Assembly: GCA_913009755.1 (NCBI GenBank) | Contig: CAJVWU010000036.1 | Coordinates: 1-38,716, forward strand | Length of the DNA stretch: 38,716 bases | DNA from: an uncultured Bacteroidia bacterium | Lineage (GTDB): Bacteria > Bacteroidota > Bacteroidia > Bacteroidales > F082 | Direction: 5' to 3' | In this document: positions 25,401 through 34,698 of the stretch, piece by piece | Layout of the letters: every line of letters begins with the position of its first letter | Position numbering within the stretch: position 1 is the first letter of the stretch | Position numbers and translations under genes: made by a program | Notes under the pieces: generated by a model | What the model saw: only the letters and a program-made list of their open reading frames with translations | What the model was told of the DNA's origin: nothing | The model's database searches: none

Positions 25401-25454
25401 ATGAAAACCATCAAAATCTTCCTCACTTTTGATTACGAATTACCGCTTATTTAA
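25401..25454 (+). pseudogene. 5' fragment of a polysaccharide deacetylase gene
   Basis: Seventeen codons, MKTIKIFLTFDYELPL then Ile and stop, match the N-terminus of the deacetylase at 19492 (MKRIKIFLTFDYELPLG). The match ends within the last codons of the convergent gene at 25447. The rest of the gene is gone. It marks a deletion or recombination junction. Confidence 0.75.
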
Positions 25455-26130
25455 TACTCTGAAGTTCGGTGTGCCCGATCATTTTCCCCTTCCGGTCATA
25501 AGATTCCGAGCGGACAACCCCTATATTTTTTACATACCACTCAACCGTCCGGTAGGCAATGCGCATAAAAGCAAACTTGCTTTCCACATTGCCGGTGATT
25601 TTCCAGGCTGAAAATGTGCCGGCAGGGGTTGTGATGTCTTCCTTGTCCACCACTTCGCGGTAAAACACCCTTGCCGTAATGGTGGTTGTCATCGGGTTAA
25701 GAAAAGCCGTAATGGTAATGGAGCCGTCATTGAGTTCCATACCCGGTTTCAGATCGCCCGGAATAAACATATCTTTTGATTTAACACTGAGCGTGGCATC
25801 CTCATAAGCTTTCCTTTGCTCACTGTTCAGGATGGAGTTCATGTCAATGATAAAATTGTTTCCGGAACATTTAAACAACAGGTCATTTTCCATGTCGTCT
25901 TTCTTTTTTCCTGTCGTAATAAGTTGATGTACTTTGAAATAGATTGTGTCACCTTTTGTTTTTACCGATACAATTTCATTGGTTGTGGTTGAGGTTTTTT
26001 TTCCTTTTTTGTCGTAATTGAAATACGTAAGTTTTGTTCCCTGTCCGGGAAGGAAAGAGGTACAATTTTCCTGGGCAAAAACAAGCAAAGGAAGAAAGAA
26101 CCCAATACTGAAAAGTAAGAATAATCTCAT
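25447..26130 (-). CDS. Secreted TapB/DUF3108-like protein
   Basis: 227 aa with a signal peptide (MRLFLLFSIGFFLPLLVFAQ). The mature part has the repeated beta pattern of TapB/DUF3108-like Bacteroidota proteins: GTKLTYFNYDKKGK near the start, a KGDTIYFKV strand, FKCSGNNFIIDM, TPAGTFSAWKITG, and WYVKNIGVVRSESYDRKGK near the end. Function is unknown; periplasmic location is likely. The stop overlaps the deacetylase fragment on the other strand, which suggests its 3' edge sits at a rearrangement point, although the ending LQSIK looks normal. Confidence 0.65.
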   Translation of the reverse strand: MRLFLLFSIGFFLPLLVFAQENCTSFLPGQGTKLTYFNYDKKGKKTSTTTNEIVSVKTKGDTIYFKVHQLITTGKKKDDMENDLLFKCSGNNFIIDMNSILNSEQRKAYEDATLSVKSKDMFIPGDLKPGMELNDGSITITAFLNPMTTTITARVFYREVVDKEDITTPAGTFSAWKITGNVESKFAFMRIAYRTVEWYVKNIGVVRSESYDRKGKMIGHTELQSIK

Positions 26131-26193
26131 GGGTAATGATCGTTTTAAAGATTATAAAATGATAACAAATACGGGACTCTCTCCCGGGATATT

Positions 26194-26550
26194 TTAACTT
26201 CCGGCCGGCCCCTTGTAAGCAGCACTGCCGAATCCGAGAATAGGGTAAAAAATGATCGGTAACAAGACCAACCCGACCGTAAACCCTTCGCTGTAACCAA
26301 AACTTTTTGATAACAGGTTGAACATCCAGATACCAAAAATAATGTTTACTATCGGGATGAGCAACAACAGCAGCCACCACCACGGTTTTCCAATGATTTC
26401 CAAAAGTACAATCACATTGTAAATGGGAATCAGTACTGCCCATCCCGGTTTTCCTGCTTTTTCATAAATTTTCCATTCGGCAACAATTAAAAATATTGCA
26501 ATGGCCAGCATAATAATAATACCTGTAAAACTAAATCCATAATCATCCAT
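26194..26550 (-). CDS. Small membrane protein, DUF5684-like
   Basis: 118 aa with four hydrophobic segments: IIIMLAIAIFLIVAEWKIY, the WAVLIPIYNVIVLLEIIG stretch, WWLLLLLIPIVNIIFGIW, and FTVGLVLLPIIFYPILGF. AGKPGWAVLIPIYN and GKPWWWLLLLLIP are characteristic of DUF5684 proteins, which also occur fused to signal peptidase I. The role is unknown. It lies upstream of the TapB-like gene on the same strand with a gap of 63 bases. Inner membrane. Confidence 0.75.
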   Translation of the reverse strand: MDDYGFSFTGIIIMLAIAIFLIVAEWKIYEKAGKPGWAVLIPIYNVIVLLEIIGKPWWWLLLLLIPIVNIIFGIWMFNLLSKSFGYSEGFTVGLVLLPIIFYPILGFGSAAYKGPAGS

Positions 26551-26996
26551 AATAAATTTTTTTTAAGGGTTAATAATTTATTTCAAATTCGATTGCTTTA
26601 TTGTTCGATTGTTCGATTGCTTCTCCCCATATTTCCTCTATTTTCCTCGTACCTTTATTACCCATTTCATGTGATTGCAATTATGTAATATGTTAAATTA
26701 CTGTATTTTTGTTTTGTCACGATTTTTGGTTGCTAACGCCCCAAAAATCCCGCCAAAACGGTTCAACCTCTTTTTATACCACGGGTTAAAACCCGTGGCT
26801 ATTGTTATTGAATCCCGCGCTTGCGGGATTATAATCATTCTCTTGCCCTGCGAAATGTGCTATGCACTCGACATTGTCGGGTTTCACTGGACTTTTGCCT
26901 ACGCACTGTAGTGCTTCGGCACACCGGTATGTGTTTATTATCAATAATCATGGGCGTTTCACCCATCCATTCTTCCACCATTCCATATTTAAGCCT
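26551..26996. repeat. Intergenic multi-hairpin element
   Basis: 446 bases without a gene. From 26779 to 26966 six hairpins follow one another: 26779-26798 (CCACGGGTT/AACCCGTGG), 26811-26830 (AATCCCGC/GCGGGATT), 26857-26867 (GTGC/GCAC), 26869-26879 (CGAC/GTCG), 26911-26922 (GTGC-TTCG-GCAC) and 26950-26966 (ATGGG/CCCAT). It lies beyond the 3' end of the CoA-transferase operon. It resembles a REP-type intergenic element unrelated in sequence to the RAYT-linked family. One or more hairpins could also end transcription. Confidence 0.6.
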
Positions 26997-27653
26997 CTAC
27001 AGTTTCATTTCCGGAATATCACCTTCCACAATGACCGGTGCCCCGGTTTTTTCGAGGATTTCTTCCACGCTCACTCCCGGTGCTCTTTCGATCAGTTTAA
27101 AGCCTTTATCAGTTACGTCTAATACAGCGAGGTCGCTCACAATCTTTTTCACGCATTTTATGCCCGTTAAAGGCAGATCGCATTTTGTTTTCAGTTTTGG
27201 CTTTCCATGCCTGTCGGTATGGGTTGTGGCAACAATAATATTTTTTGCCGCAGCCACCAAATCCATGGCCCCACCCATTCCTTTCACCATTTTACCGGGA
27301 ATTTTCCATGAGGAGATGTCCCCTTTGTCGGTAACTTCGAATGCGCCCAATACAGTAAGGTCAATGTGGCCGCCGCGAATCATGGCAAAGCTAAGCGAAG
27401 AGTCGAAAAAGGCGGAACCCGGTATGGTGGTTACCGTTTGTTTTCCTGCATTGATCAGGTCGGGGTCGGCTTTCCCCTTTTCGGGAAAAGGCCCTATGCC
27501 CAGTAACCCGTTCTCCGACTGCAAAATAACCTCAATATTATTAGGTACATAATTGGCAACCAAAGTAGGGATGCCGATGCCAAGGTTTACATAATACCCG
27601 TCTTTCAGTTCCTGCGCTATTCTTTTTGCTATTCCGTTTTTATCGAGACTCAT
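26997..27653 (-). CDS. scoB: Succinyl-CoA:3-oxoacid CoA-transferase subunit B
   Basis: 218 aa. Beta subunit of the family I CoA-transferase that moves CoA from succinyl-CoA to acetoacetate. The catalytic Glu is Glu47 in LQSENGLLG. Other family blocks are NLGIGIPTLVANYV, MIRGGHIDLTVLGAFEV and KGMGGAMDLVAAAKN. It is the last gene of the minus-strand leucine-degradation group, 46 bases after scoA. It would convert the acetoacetate made by HMG-CoA lyase to acetoacetyl-CoA for thiolysis. An acetate- or butyrate-CoA transferase activity (AtoDA) cannot be excluded from sequence alone. Confidence 0.9.
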   Translation of the reverse strand: MSLDKNGIAKRIAQELKDGYYVNLGIGIPTLVANYVPNNIEVILQSENGLLGIGPFPEKGKADPDLINAGKQTVTTIPGSAFFDSSLSFAMIRGGHIDLTVLGAFEVTDKGDISSWKIPGKMVKGMGGAMDLVAAAKNIIVATTHTDRHGKPKLKTKCDLPLTGIKCVKKIVSDLAVLDVTDKGFKLIERAPGVSVEEILEKTGAPVIVEGDIPEMKL

Positions 27654-27699
27654 TTTTTCTTTTTTTAGATTGATTAAACTAATTTGTCCTTAAGCAACA

Positions 27700-28395
27700 T
27701 TACGACTCACGCACGGTTTCAAATTCAATTCGCTTTTCGTAATCCACTCCCAGGAATATGCGTTGAACAAAAATCCCGGGTGTATGAATTTCATTGGGGT
27801 TCAGTTCACCGGCCGGAACTAATATTTCGACTTCGGCAATGGTAATTTTACCGGCCATCGCCATGGGTTGATTGAAGTTGTTGGCGGTTTCCCTGTAAAT
27901 CAGGTTGCCCATGGTATCACCTTTCCAGGCTTTTACAATGGCAAAGTCGGCGATAAGTCCGTATTCGAGCAGGTGCATTTTCCCGTTAAATTCCCTGGAC
28001 TCCTTACCTTCCCCTACTTCGGTTCCATAACCGGCAGGTACATAAAACGCAGGGATGCCTGCTCCACCGGCCCTGATCCGTTCGGCCAGTGTGCCCTGGG
28101 GGATCAGGTCCACCTCCAGTTCGCCAGACAATAGCTGGCGCTCAAATTCCTTGTTTTCACCCACATACGATGAAATCATTTTTTTGATCTGATGTTTCTT
28201 CAACAGCAGCCCCAATCCGAAATCATCCACCCCGGCATTGTTCGAAATACAGGTTAAGTTGGTCAGTCCGGAATCAACAAGGGCATGAATGGTGTTTTCG
28301 GGAATACCACATAAACCAAATCCGCCAAGCATAAAAGTCTGCCCGTCACGCATGTCTTTTATCGCTTCTTTTGCATTTTTCACTACCTTATTCAT
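27700..28395 (-). CDS. scoA: Succinyl-CoA:3-oxoacid CoA-transferase subunit A
   Basis: 231 aa. Alpha subunit, with the CoA-transferase signature [12 protein letters not shown] (24-35), [12 protein letters not shown], the [20 protein letters not shown] region and [11 protein letters not shown]. It pairs with scoB directly downstream and forms the heteromeric enzyme. Position in the operon after the acyl-CoA dehydrogenase and carboxylase genes fits acetoacetate activation at the end of leucine breakdown. Intact and of normal length. Confidence 0.9.
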   Translation of the reverse strand: MNKVVKNAKEAIKDMRDGQTFMLGGFGLCGIPENTIHALVDSGLTNLTCISNNAGVDDFGLGLLLKKHQIKKMISSYVGENKEFERQLLSGELEVDLIPQGTLAERIRAGGAGIPAFYVPAGYGTEVGEGKESREFNGKMHLLEYGLIADFAIVKAWKGDTMGNLIYRETANNFNQPMAMAGKITIAEVEILVPAGELNPNEIHTPGIFVQRIFLGVDYEKRIEFETVRES

Positions 28396-28455
28396 AAGCT
28401 TTTTATTTTTTCTTTAGCAAATTGCGTGCTTCCGGATTTTTAATCCGGAAACAAA

Positions 28456-29601
28456 TTAACACCCGATCAACCTTGAAATGACTATCCGCTGTATTTCGGA
28501 TGTTCCCTCACCGATTTGCAGCAAACGCTGATCACGGTAGAAACGTTCCACATCATAATCTTTCATCAGGCCGTACCCACCATGGATCTGCACAGCTTCG
28601 TCAGACACTTCTTTGGCGATTTCCGAACAGTATAGCTTGGACATGGCCGCTTCTTTACCGTAAGGTTTTCCGTTATCTTTCAGCCAGCAGGCTTTGTACA
28701 ATAAATTGCGGGCAAGTTCTATTTTCAGTGCCATATCTGCCAGTTTGAAAGCGTTGATCTGGAATTTTGAAATGGGTTTTCCAAACTGTTTACGTTCTTT
28801 GGCGTATGCCAGTGCCATTTCGTAAGCGCCTTGTGCATTTCCCAGTCCCATGGCAGCAATGGAAAGGCGTCCGCCATCAAGGGTCTGCAACATAATGTGT
28901 GAGCCTTCGCCTATTTTTCCAAGCAGGTTTTCCTGAGGTACCCGGCAGTCGTCAAAATAAAGTTCGGAAGTGTTTGATGCCCGCCACATCATTTTGCCGT
29001 GCATGGTTTTTTGTGTAAATCCCGGCGTTCCTGTTTCCGCCAGGATGGTTGTAAATATTTTTTTTCCGCCCTTTTCACCCGAAACAGCCTGCACGGTACA
29101 TCCTTTGGTGATGTCAGCCGACCCGTTGGTGATGAATATTTTGGAGCCGTTGATTATCCATTCGTCGTTTTTCAAAACTGCCGTTGTTTTGCTTCCCCGC
29201 GAATCGGAACCGGCGCTGGGTTCGGTCAGGCCGAAACTCCAGAGTGCTTCACCGGTGCACAGTTGAGGCAGATATTTCATCTTCTGCTCTTCGTTTCCAT
29301 ATTCAAATAAGGGGCTAATGCCCAGCGAGTTGTGGGCAGCCAGCGTGGCAGCCTGCGATCCGTCAATACGTGCAATTTCCTCAACGGCAATGATATAGGA
29401 TAAAGTGTCGAGCTCCTGCCCGCCATATTTTTCGGGTAAGGTCATCCCAAACAATCCCAGTTCACCCATTCTTTTCGTCAGTGGATATGAAAACTCAGCA
29501 TTTTCATCCAGTTCACCGGCAACAGGTTTTATTTCACGTTCCGCAAAATCGCGCACCGTGTCTTTTATCAGTTGTTGTTCTTCGGTTAATTCAAAATCCA
29601 T
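28456..29601 (-). CDS. Acyl-CoA dehydrogenase (short/branched-chain, MCAD-type catalytic Glu)
   Basis: 381 aa, complete FAD acyl-CoA dehydrogenase. The FAD-binding segments are LWSFGLTEPSAGSDSRGS and IFITNGSADITK, with the flavin-site QIHGGYGLMKDYDVERFYRD near the C-terminus. The expected reaction in this operon is isovaleryl-CoA to 3-methylcrotonyl-CoA. However Glu365 (LLQIGEGTSEIQR) sits where short- and medium-chain enzymes have their base, while isovaleryl-CoA dehydrogenases have Gly/Ala there and use another Glu. The real substrate could be butyryl-, isobutyryl- or 2-methylbutyryl-CoA. Electrons would leave via ETF, possibly to the complex at 1561-5444. Confidence 0.85.
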   Translation of the reverse strand: MDFELTEEQQLIKDTVRDFAEREIKPVAGELDENAEFSYPLTKRMGELGLFGMTLPEKYGGQELDTLSYIIAVEEIARIDGSQAATLAAHNSLGISPLFEYGNEEQKMKYLPQLCTGEALWSFGLTEPSAGSDSRGSKTTAVLKNDEWIINGSKIFITNGSADITKGCTVQAVSGEKGGKKIFTTILAETGTPGFTQKTMHGKMMWRASNTSELYFDDCRVPQENLLGKIGEGSHIMLQTLDGGRLSIAAMGLGNAQGAYEMALAYAKERKQFGKPISKFQINAFKLADMALKIELARNLLYKACWLKDNGKPYGKEAAMSKLYCSEIAKEVSDEAVQIHGGYGLMKDYDVERFYRDQRLLQIGEGTSEIQRIVISRLIGC

Positions 29602-29630
29602 TTTTTATCGCTTTTTTAAATTGTATTATT

Positions 29631-31631
29631 TTATTGTTCGTGTTCTGTTTTTTCAAGATAAACAAGCTGGAGGTCGGTATCCACCATATCCCCTTCTTTT
29701 ACTGCAATTTTATCAACGATTGCTTCACATTCAGCCGTGATGTTGTTTTCCATTTTCATGGCTTCCACCACCAGTAAGATTGTACCGCGTTTCACCGGGT
29801 CACCTTCTTTTACATTTACCTTGATCACCTTGCCCGGCATGGGGGCGAATAAATTGCTTTCGCCATCCGAACCGCCGGTACCTGAAAACTCGCTGAGGTT
29901 GTTTAATGTATCTTTTCTAACCACCTGATATATCATCCCTTCCAAAGATACCCAGCCGTTGCCTTTGTCGTCAGTTGATATGTACGCTTTAAAGGTGCGG
30001 TCGTCAACAGTAAACCGGAGGCTGTTTTCAGTGATATTTTCAAGGTGCAAGTTATAAAGTTTATTTTGAAAAACGACTTCATATCCCCGGTTTTTGGCTT
30101 TTTCAATTTTTAGCACATAGGTATTATCGTCGGCTTGAAATGGGATTTCCATGATGTTTCTCCAGAAACCGATCTTTTTCCACACGTTAATTTCTTTCTT
30201 TCCCCTGTTCATGTTAAGGTTGTGAAGCGCATAAGCAAATACCGGATATTCTATTCCCGCTTCTTGTTTTGTTTTTTCGATGTTTTCAATGATATCCGTT
30301 GTATGCTCACCACAAAACCATGTTGATAAATGATTATTTTCAAAAGCCGCATGCTGAAGAATGCCCGTCAGATAAGGAATATTGGTGCGGATGCCGTGGA
30401 TGGTAAATTCTTTTAAAGCCGCGATAGTCCTTTCGATGGCAATTTTACGGTCTTTGCCCCAAACCACCAGCTTGGCGATCATGGGGTCGAAAAAGCTTTG
30501 AATTTCGGTGGCTGTTTCAATGCCGCTGTCCACCCGGATATTTTCTCCGGAAGGTTCATGATAATAAGTCATCTTACCCGGTGAAGGCATAAAATCATTG
30601 GCGGGGTCTTCGGCATAGATACGGCATTCAATGGCATGGCCGTTTTGGGAAAGTTCTTCCTGTTTTAGCTTCAGTTCATCACCCTGCGCGATCAATATCT
30701 GTTCTTTAACAAGATCCACGCCTGTAATCATTTCCGTTACCGGATGTTCAACCTGGATGCGGGTATTCATTTCAAGGAAATAGAAATTGAGATTATTATC
30801 AACCAGAAACTCAACGGTTCCGGCACTGTTGTATTTAACCTCTTTGGCAATTTTAACGGCGGCTTCCCCCATTTTTTCCCTGATTTCAGGCGTTAGTGTT
30901 GGAGACGGTGATTCTTCGATGATCTTTTGATAACGCCGCTGAATAGTACATTCCCTTTCAAACAGATGGATCACATTTCCGTGGTTGTCGCCCAACACCT
31001 GGAATTCAATATGCCGGGGTTCTTCAACGTATTTTTCAATGTAAATGGTGCCGTCGCCGAAATAGTTTTTCGCTTCGCGCGAGGTGGTTTCCAGTATGTT
31101 TTCCAGTTCACCGGCTTCGCGGACAATGCGCATGCCTTTTCCTCCGCCACCGGCTGCTGCTTTTACCAAAACAGGGAAACCGACGGAAGCGGCTTTTTCC
31201 AGTAATTTGTCCGGTGTTCCGGTAATCCCTTTGGTCATCGGTACCCCGAGTTTTTCAACAAATTTCCGGGATTCTATTTTGTTGCCCATCAGCTTTAAAG
31301 CCCGTGCATGAGGGCCGATAAACACCAGGCCGGCTTTGTCGCAGGCTTCCACAAACAAAGCATTTTCGGCCAGGAAACCGTAGCCGGGATGGATGGCATC
31401 ACATCCTGATTTCAGGGCAACCGCAATGATCTTGTCAATATTCAGGTAGGTGTCGGCCAGTTCACGGTTGCCGATGCAATACGCTTCACCGGCTTTTTTT
31501 ACATGAAGGGCATCGTTGTCAATTTCAGAATATACGGCAACCGTCTGAATGCCCAGCTCTTTGGCTGAACGGATGATCCGCACGGCAATTTCCCCGCGGT
31601 TGGCAATTAATATTTTATTGAAAATGCTCAT
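29631..31631 (-). CDS. mccA: Methylcrotonyl-CoA carboxylase alpha (biotin carboxylase + BCCP)
   Basis: 666 aa. The N-terminal biotin carboxylase domain starts FNKILIANRGEIAVRIIRSA and has the ATP-grasp glycine-rich loop KAAAGGGGKGMRIV (about 157-170), followed by EECTIQRR-type and RIQVEHPVTE segments (here ERECTIQRRYQK and MNTRIQVEHPVTE). A middle domain joins it to the biotinyl carrier domain with VVEAMKMENN; the biotinylated residue is Lys626. It carboxylates biotin for the beta subunit encoded at 33091. Together they turn 3-methylcrotonyl-CoA into 3-methylglutaconyl-CoA. The alpha subunit alone cannot separate methylcrotonyl-, propionyl- and geranyl-CoA carboxylases; the operon gives that. 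Confidence 0.9.
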   Translation of the reverse strand: MSIFNKILIANRGEIAVRIIRSAKELGIQTVAVYSEIDNDALHVKKAGEAYCIGNRELADTYLNIDKIIAVALKSGCDAIHPGYGFLAENALFVEACDKAGLVFIGPHARALKLMGNKIESRKFVEKLGVPMTKGITGTPDKLLEKAASVGFPVLVKAAAGGGGKGMRIVREAGELENILETTSREAKNYFGDGTIYIEKYVEEPRHIEFQVLGDNHGNVIHLFERECTIQRRYQKIIEESPSPTLTPEIREKMGEAAVKIAKEVKYNSAGTVEFLVDNNLNFYFLEMNTRIQVEHPVTEMITGVDLVKEQILIAQGDELKLKQEELSQNGHAIECRIYAEDPANDFMPSPGKMTYYHEPSGENIRVDSGIETATEIQSFFDPMIAKLVVWGKDRKIAIERTIAALKEFTIHGIRTNIPYLTGILQHAAFENNHLSTWFCGEHTTDIIENIEKTKQEAGIEYPVFAYALHNLNMNRGKKEINVWKKIGFWRNIMEIPFQADDNTYVLKIEKAKNRGYEVVFQNKLYNLHLENITENSLRFTVDDRTFKAYISTDDKGNGWVSLEGMIYQVVRKDTLNNLSEFSGTGGSDGESNLFAPMPGKVIKVNVKEGDPVKRGTILLVVEAMKMENNITAECEAIVDKIAVKEGDMVDTDLQLVYLEKTEHEQ

Positions 31632-31838
31632 GTTTTTTTTTTTGAGTATTATGTGGACTTAACGTTATGGGCCGGGCTTTATTCCTTTAGCCCTTGTTTT
31701 CTAATTTGAATTCTTGCTCTTTAAATTGAACAAATTTCCTTTCTTCATTTACTGTAAATAGTTTCATTTATTTATTTTCGTTTTTTTTTTTACTTTGCCC
31801 ATACTATTTATGAGTCCGGTCAAAAAAGGTACGATTTT

Positions 31839-31928
31839 GATTTCAGCCACTTTTACCCCTTAATCCCCTAAAGGGGAAGTGACTGAAAATCAGTGCTCCC
31901 TTTAGGGAAGGGGTAAATGCTGATTTTC
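31839..31928. repeat. Compact multi-hairpin element interrupting an ORF6N gene
   Basis: About 90 bases with imperfect outer arms (31839-31861 and 31908-31928, sharing TTTACCCCTT and its complement). Three inner hairpins follow: CCCCT-AA-AGGGG (31865-31876), ACTGA-AAA-TCAGT (31882-31894) and TCCCT-TT-AGGGA (31897-31908). The ORF6N frame on the minus strand runs into it and stops, so it is probably an inserted REPIN-like element. It is different in sequence from the RAYT-linked family. Confidence 0.65.
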
Positions 31929-32072
31929 ATTTTTCACCTGTTCATTTAACCTTCGGGTTTCTACCCCAAACATTTCCGCCAGATCCCTGTCAATCATCAC
32001 CTGAACGCCACGAATAGTAAATATGCGGTTTTGAATATCTTTCAATGGTATGATTTGATTTTCACCGCTCAT
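31902..32072 (-). pseudogene. ORF6N-domain protein, N-terminal fragment
   Basis: 56 codons: IQNRIFTIRGVQVMIDRDLAEMFGVETRRLNEQVK is the conserved start of the ORF6N DNA-binding domain (KilA-N related, seen in phage antirepressors and Bacteroidota chromosomes). After VKN the usual arginine-rich continuation is replaced by the hairpin element, and a stop follows at 31902. The rest of the gene is missing. It is a relic of a mobile or phage-derived gene inside the leucine operon. Confidence 0.75.
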
Positions 32073-32141
32073 TAATATCAGTTTTTATCTTTTTTGGCCA
32101 CAATTTGTGACCGGTTTATCGAACCCGTCAAATTGGTAATT

Positions 32142-32936
32142 TTATAAGTTTACCCATTTTGCTTTCCTTTTTTCCAAAAAAGCAGCCATGCCTTCCTGGC
32201 CTTCACCGGAAGCCCTGAGTTGTGCAATCTGCCGGGCCGTGTAATCAATCAGTTCGTCCATTTTATTTTCGTCCATCACTTTCCCGATGAGTTGTTTGGT
32301 GGCTTTTACCGCTTCGGGGCCGTTGCTCATAATTTGCCTGGTCACTTTTTGCAGTTCTTCTTCCATTTGGTTTTCTTTCACTGCATGGTTCACGAGGTGC
32401 CATTTTTCAGCTTCCGGGCCTTTGAACCGTTTTCCGGTGATCATCAGCTCTTTGGCACCAAACTCACCGATGCGTTTGATGACAAAAGGCGCGATGGTGG
32501 CCGGGGCAATGCCCAGCTTCACTTCGCTGAAAGCAAAAGTTGTGTTCTCTCCGGCAATCACCATGTCGCAGGCAGCCAGCAGTCCGTTGGCCCCCCCGAA
32601 TGCCGAACCGTGAACCAGAGCCACTGTCGGAAGCGGACAACTGTAAATGGCGGAAAACAATCCGGCCAGTTTTTTGGCGTCTTTCACATTTTCTTCAACT
32701 CCGTAGCCGGCAATGCTTTTCATGTAATTGAGGTCGGCACCGGCACAAAACGATTTACCGTTTCCGCGCAAAACCACCAGCCTGACATTTTCCATGTTGC
32801 CAATTTCTTTGAAAGTCGCTGTGAGTTCCGCAATCATCAGATCATTCATGGCATTATGAACTTCCGGGCGGTTTAGGATGACAGTACAAACCCCTTTTTT
32901 CGATTGAACAATTATGGTGGTGTAAGATTTATTCAT
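32142..32936 (-). CDS. Enoyl-CoA hydratase, probably methylglutaconyl-CoA hydratase
   Basis: 264 aa crotonase-fold protein. The oxyanion-hole segments are NGKSFCAGADLNYMKSI and HGSAFGGANGLLAACDMVIA, followed by FAFSEVKLGIAPATIAPFVIKRIG, in which the Glu of SEVKLGI is a usual catalytic position. The sequence type and place between the two carboxylase genes point to hydration of 3-methylglutaconyl-CoA to HMG-CoA. The ATG at 32936 is 154 bases downstream of the end of mccB, so they may share a transcript. Intact. Confidence 0.87.
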   Translation of the reverse strand: MNKSYTTIIVQSKKGVCTVILNRPEVHNAMNDLMIAELTATFKEIGNMENVRLVVLRGNGKSFCAGADLNYMKSIAGYGVEENVKDAKKLAGLFSAIYSCPLPTVALVHGSAFGGANGLLAACDMVIAGENTTFAFSEVKLGIAPATIAPFVIKRIGEFGAKELMITGKRFKGPEAEKWHLVNHAVKENQMEEELQKVTRQIMSNGPEAVKATKQLIGKVMDENKMDELIDYTARQIAQLRASGEGQEGMAAFLEKRKAKWVNL

Positions 32937-33090
32937 TGTATTTCAAGAGTTTTTTCAATTCATCGTATATCTTTCTTCTAATGAATAGTTGTCAATTTGT
33001 AAATTGTTACTTTACAAAAACATGTATTTTATGTAAAGCGGTACTTTACAAAAGTGCATTTATTTTATCTGTTTTTAATAATTCATCCCA

Positions 33091-34698
33091 TTACATCCTG
33101 AACACCCCAAACTTTTGTTCGGGAAATTTCTTATTTAGCGACATGGCAATGCCCATAGCCAGGATTTTCCGGGTATCTACCGGGTCAATAATGCCGTCGT
33201 CCCAAAGCCGTGAAGTGCTGTAATAGGCCGAACCTTCCTTTTCATATTTTGCCAGTATCCTTTGCCGCAGTTCCTCAATTTCTTCTATTGGGGGTTCTTT
33301 GCCCCGGGAACGGTATTGGTCTTCTTTTACCGTGGTCAGGACAGTGGCAGCCTGTTCACCGCCCATTACTGAGATCTTGGCATTGGGCCACATCATCAAC
33401 AGCCTCGGGTCGTAAGCTCTTCCGGCCATGCCGTAGTTTCCGGCGCCGAATGAGCCACCGAAAATTATCGTGAATTTCGGCACATTGGCATTGGCGACCG
33501 CATGGACCATTTTTGCACCGTCTTTGGCTATGCCTTTCCGTTCAAAATCTTTCCCCACAATGAAACCCGTAATGTTTTGCAGGAAAATAAGCGGGATCTT
33601 CCGGGTTGTGCACAATTCGATAAAATGAGTGACCTTTAAAGCGGATTCAGAGAACAACACACCATAGTTGGCAATGATGCCAACCGGAAACCCCATTATA
33701 TAAGCAAAACCGGTGATTACGGTAGTGGCATACCTCGCTTTGAATTCCTGGAAACGGCTTCCGTCCACCATGCGCATGATGATCTCGCGGGGGTCAACCA
33801 TTTTTCTGAGGTCCACGGGGGCAATGCCGTAAAGTTCTTCCGGGTCGTATAAAGGCTCTTCGGGGGAGATGGTTTCGAGGGTTTGCTTATCGCGCAATTC
33901 CAGGTTCTCAAAAATATTCCGGCAAATCTGAATGGCATGCAAATCGTTTTCCGCAAAATAGTCGGCAACACCCGAAATGGAAGTGTGGACGTCAGCCCCA
34001 CCCAGTTCTTCAGCCGTAACTACTTCACCCGTAGCGGCTTTTACCAGTGGTGGCCCACCCAGAAAAATGGTGCCCTGTTCTTTTACGATGATGGTTTCAT
34101 CACTCATGGCCGGCACGTAAGCGCCTCCTGCCGTACACGATCCCATCACAATGGATATCTGTGATAATCCCATGGCTGACATACGGGCCTGGTTATAAAA
34201 AATACGCCCGAAATGATTTCGGTCAGGAAAAACCGTGTCCTGTTCAGGCAGGAAAGCTCCGCCCGAATCAACCATATACACGCAGGGTAAATGATTTTCC
34301 ATGGCAATTTCCTGAGCCCGCAAATGTTTTTTAACGGTATAGCGCATGTAGCTTCCGCCTTTTACGGTGGCATCGTTGGCAATAATCACGGTTTCGCGGC
34401 CGTGGATGACACCAATACCGGTTACAATTCCGGCTGAAGGAAAAGCATTGTCGTATTGGTTTAACACGGCCAAAGGAGAAAATTCAAGAAACGGTGTATT
34501 GGTGTCCACCAGCAGGTTGATCCTTTCGCGGGCAAGCAATTTACCCCTTTTTTTATGAAGGGCAACTGCCCGTTCCGACCCTCCCCGGGTGGTCATCTGT
34601 ATCCGTTCGCGATATTGTTTAAGTAATATCTCAAATTCCTTTTTGTTGTTTTTAAACTCTTCGGAACCCGTGTCAATCCTGGTTTTTAGTGTGTACAA
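33091..34698 (-). CDS. mccB: Methylcrotonyl-CoA carboxylase beta (carboxyltransferase)
   Basis: 535 aa. Carboxyltransferase with N- and C-terminal crotonase-like halves: [62 protein letters not shown] and [10 protein letters not shown], then [16 protein letters not shown] and [18 protein letters not shown]. The [17 protein letters not shown] block is typical of the methylcrotonyl enzyme rather than the propionyl one. The likely start is TTG at 34698 (Leu codon read as Met); an in-frame TAA lies a few codons further upstream and no ATG lies between them. It heads the minus-strand operon and faces the lyase genes across a 226-base divergent promoter region. Confidence 0.92.
   Translation of the reverse strand: MYTLKTRIDTGSEEFKNNKKEFEILLKQYRERIQMTTRGGSERAVALHKKRGKLLARERINLLVDTNTPFLEFSPLAVLNQYDNAFPSAGIVTGIGVIHGRETVIIANDATVKGGSYMRYTVKKHLRAQEIAMENHLPCVYMVDSGGAFLPEQDTVFPDRNHFGRIFYNQARMSAMGLSQISIVMGSCTAGGAYVPAMSDETIIVKEQGTIFLGGPPLVKAATGEVVTAEELGGADVHTSISGVADYFAENDLHAIQICRNIFENLELRDKQTLETISPEEPLYDPEELYGIAPVDLRKMVDPREIIMRMVDGSRFQEFKARYATTVITGFAYIMGFPVGIIANYGVLFSESALKVTHFIELCTTRKIPLIFLQNITGFIVGKDFERKGIAKDGAKMVHAVANANVPKFTIIFGGSFGAGNYGMAGRAYDPRLLMMWPNAKISVMGGEQAATVLTTVKEDQYRSRGKEPPIEEIEELRQRILAKYEKEGSAYYSTSRLWDDGIIDPVDTRKILAMGIAMSLNKKFPEQKFGVFRM

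Noticed and set aside
32220-32876. Long plus-strand frame opposite the hydratase
   Set aside because: It is the antisense shadow of a well-conserved crotonase gene and shows no protein family features.
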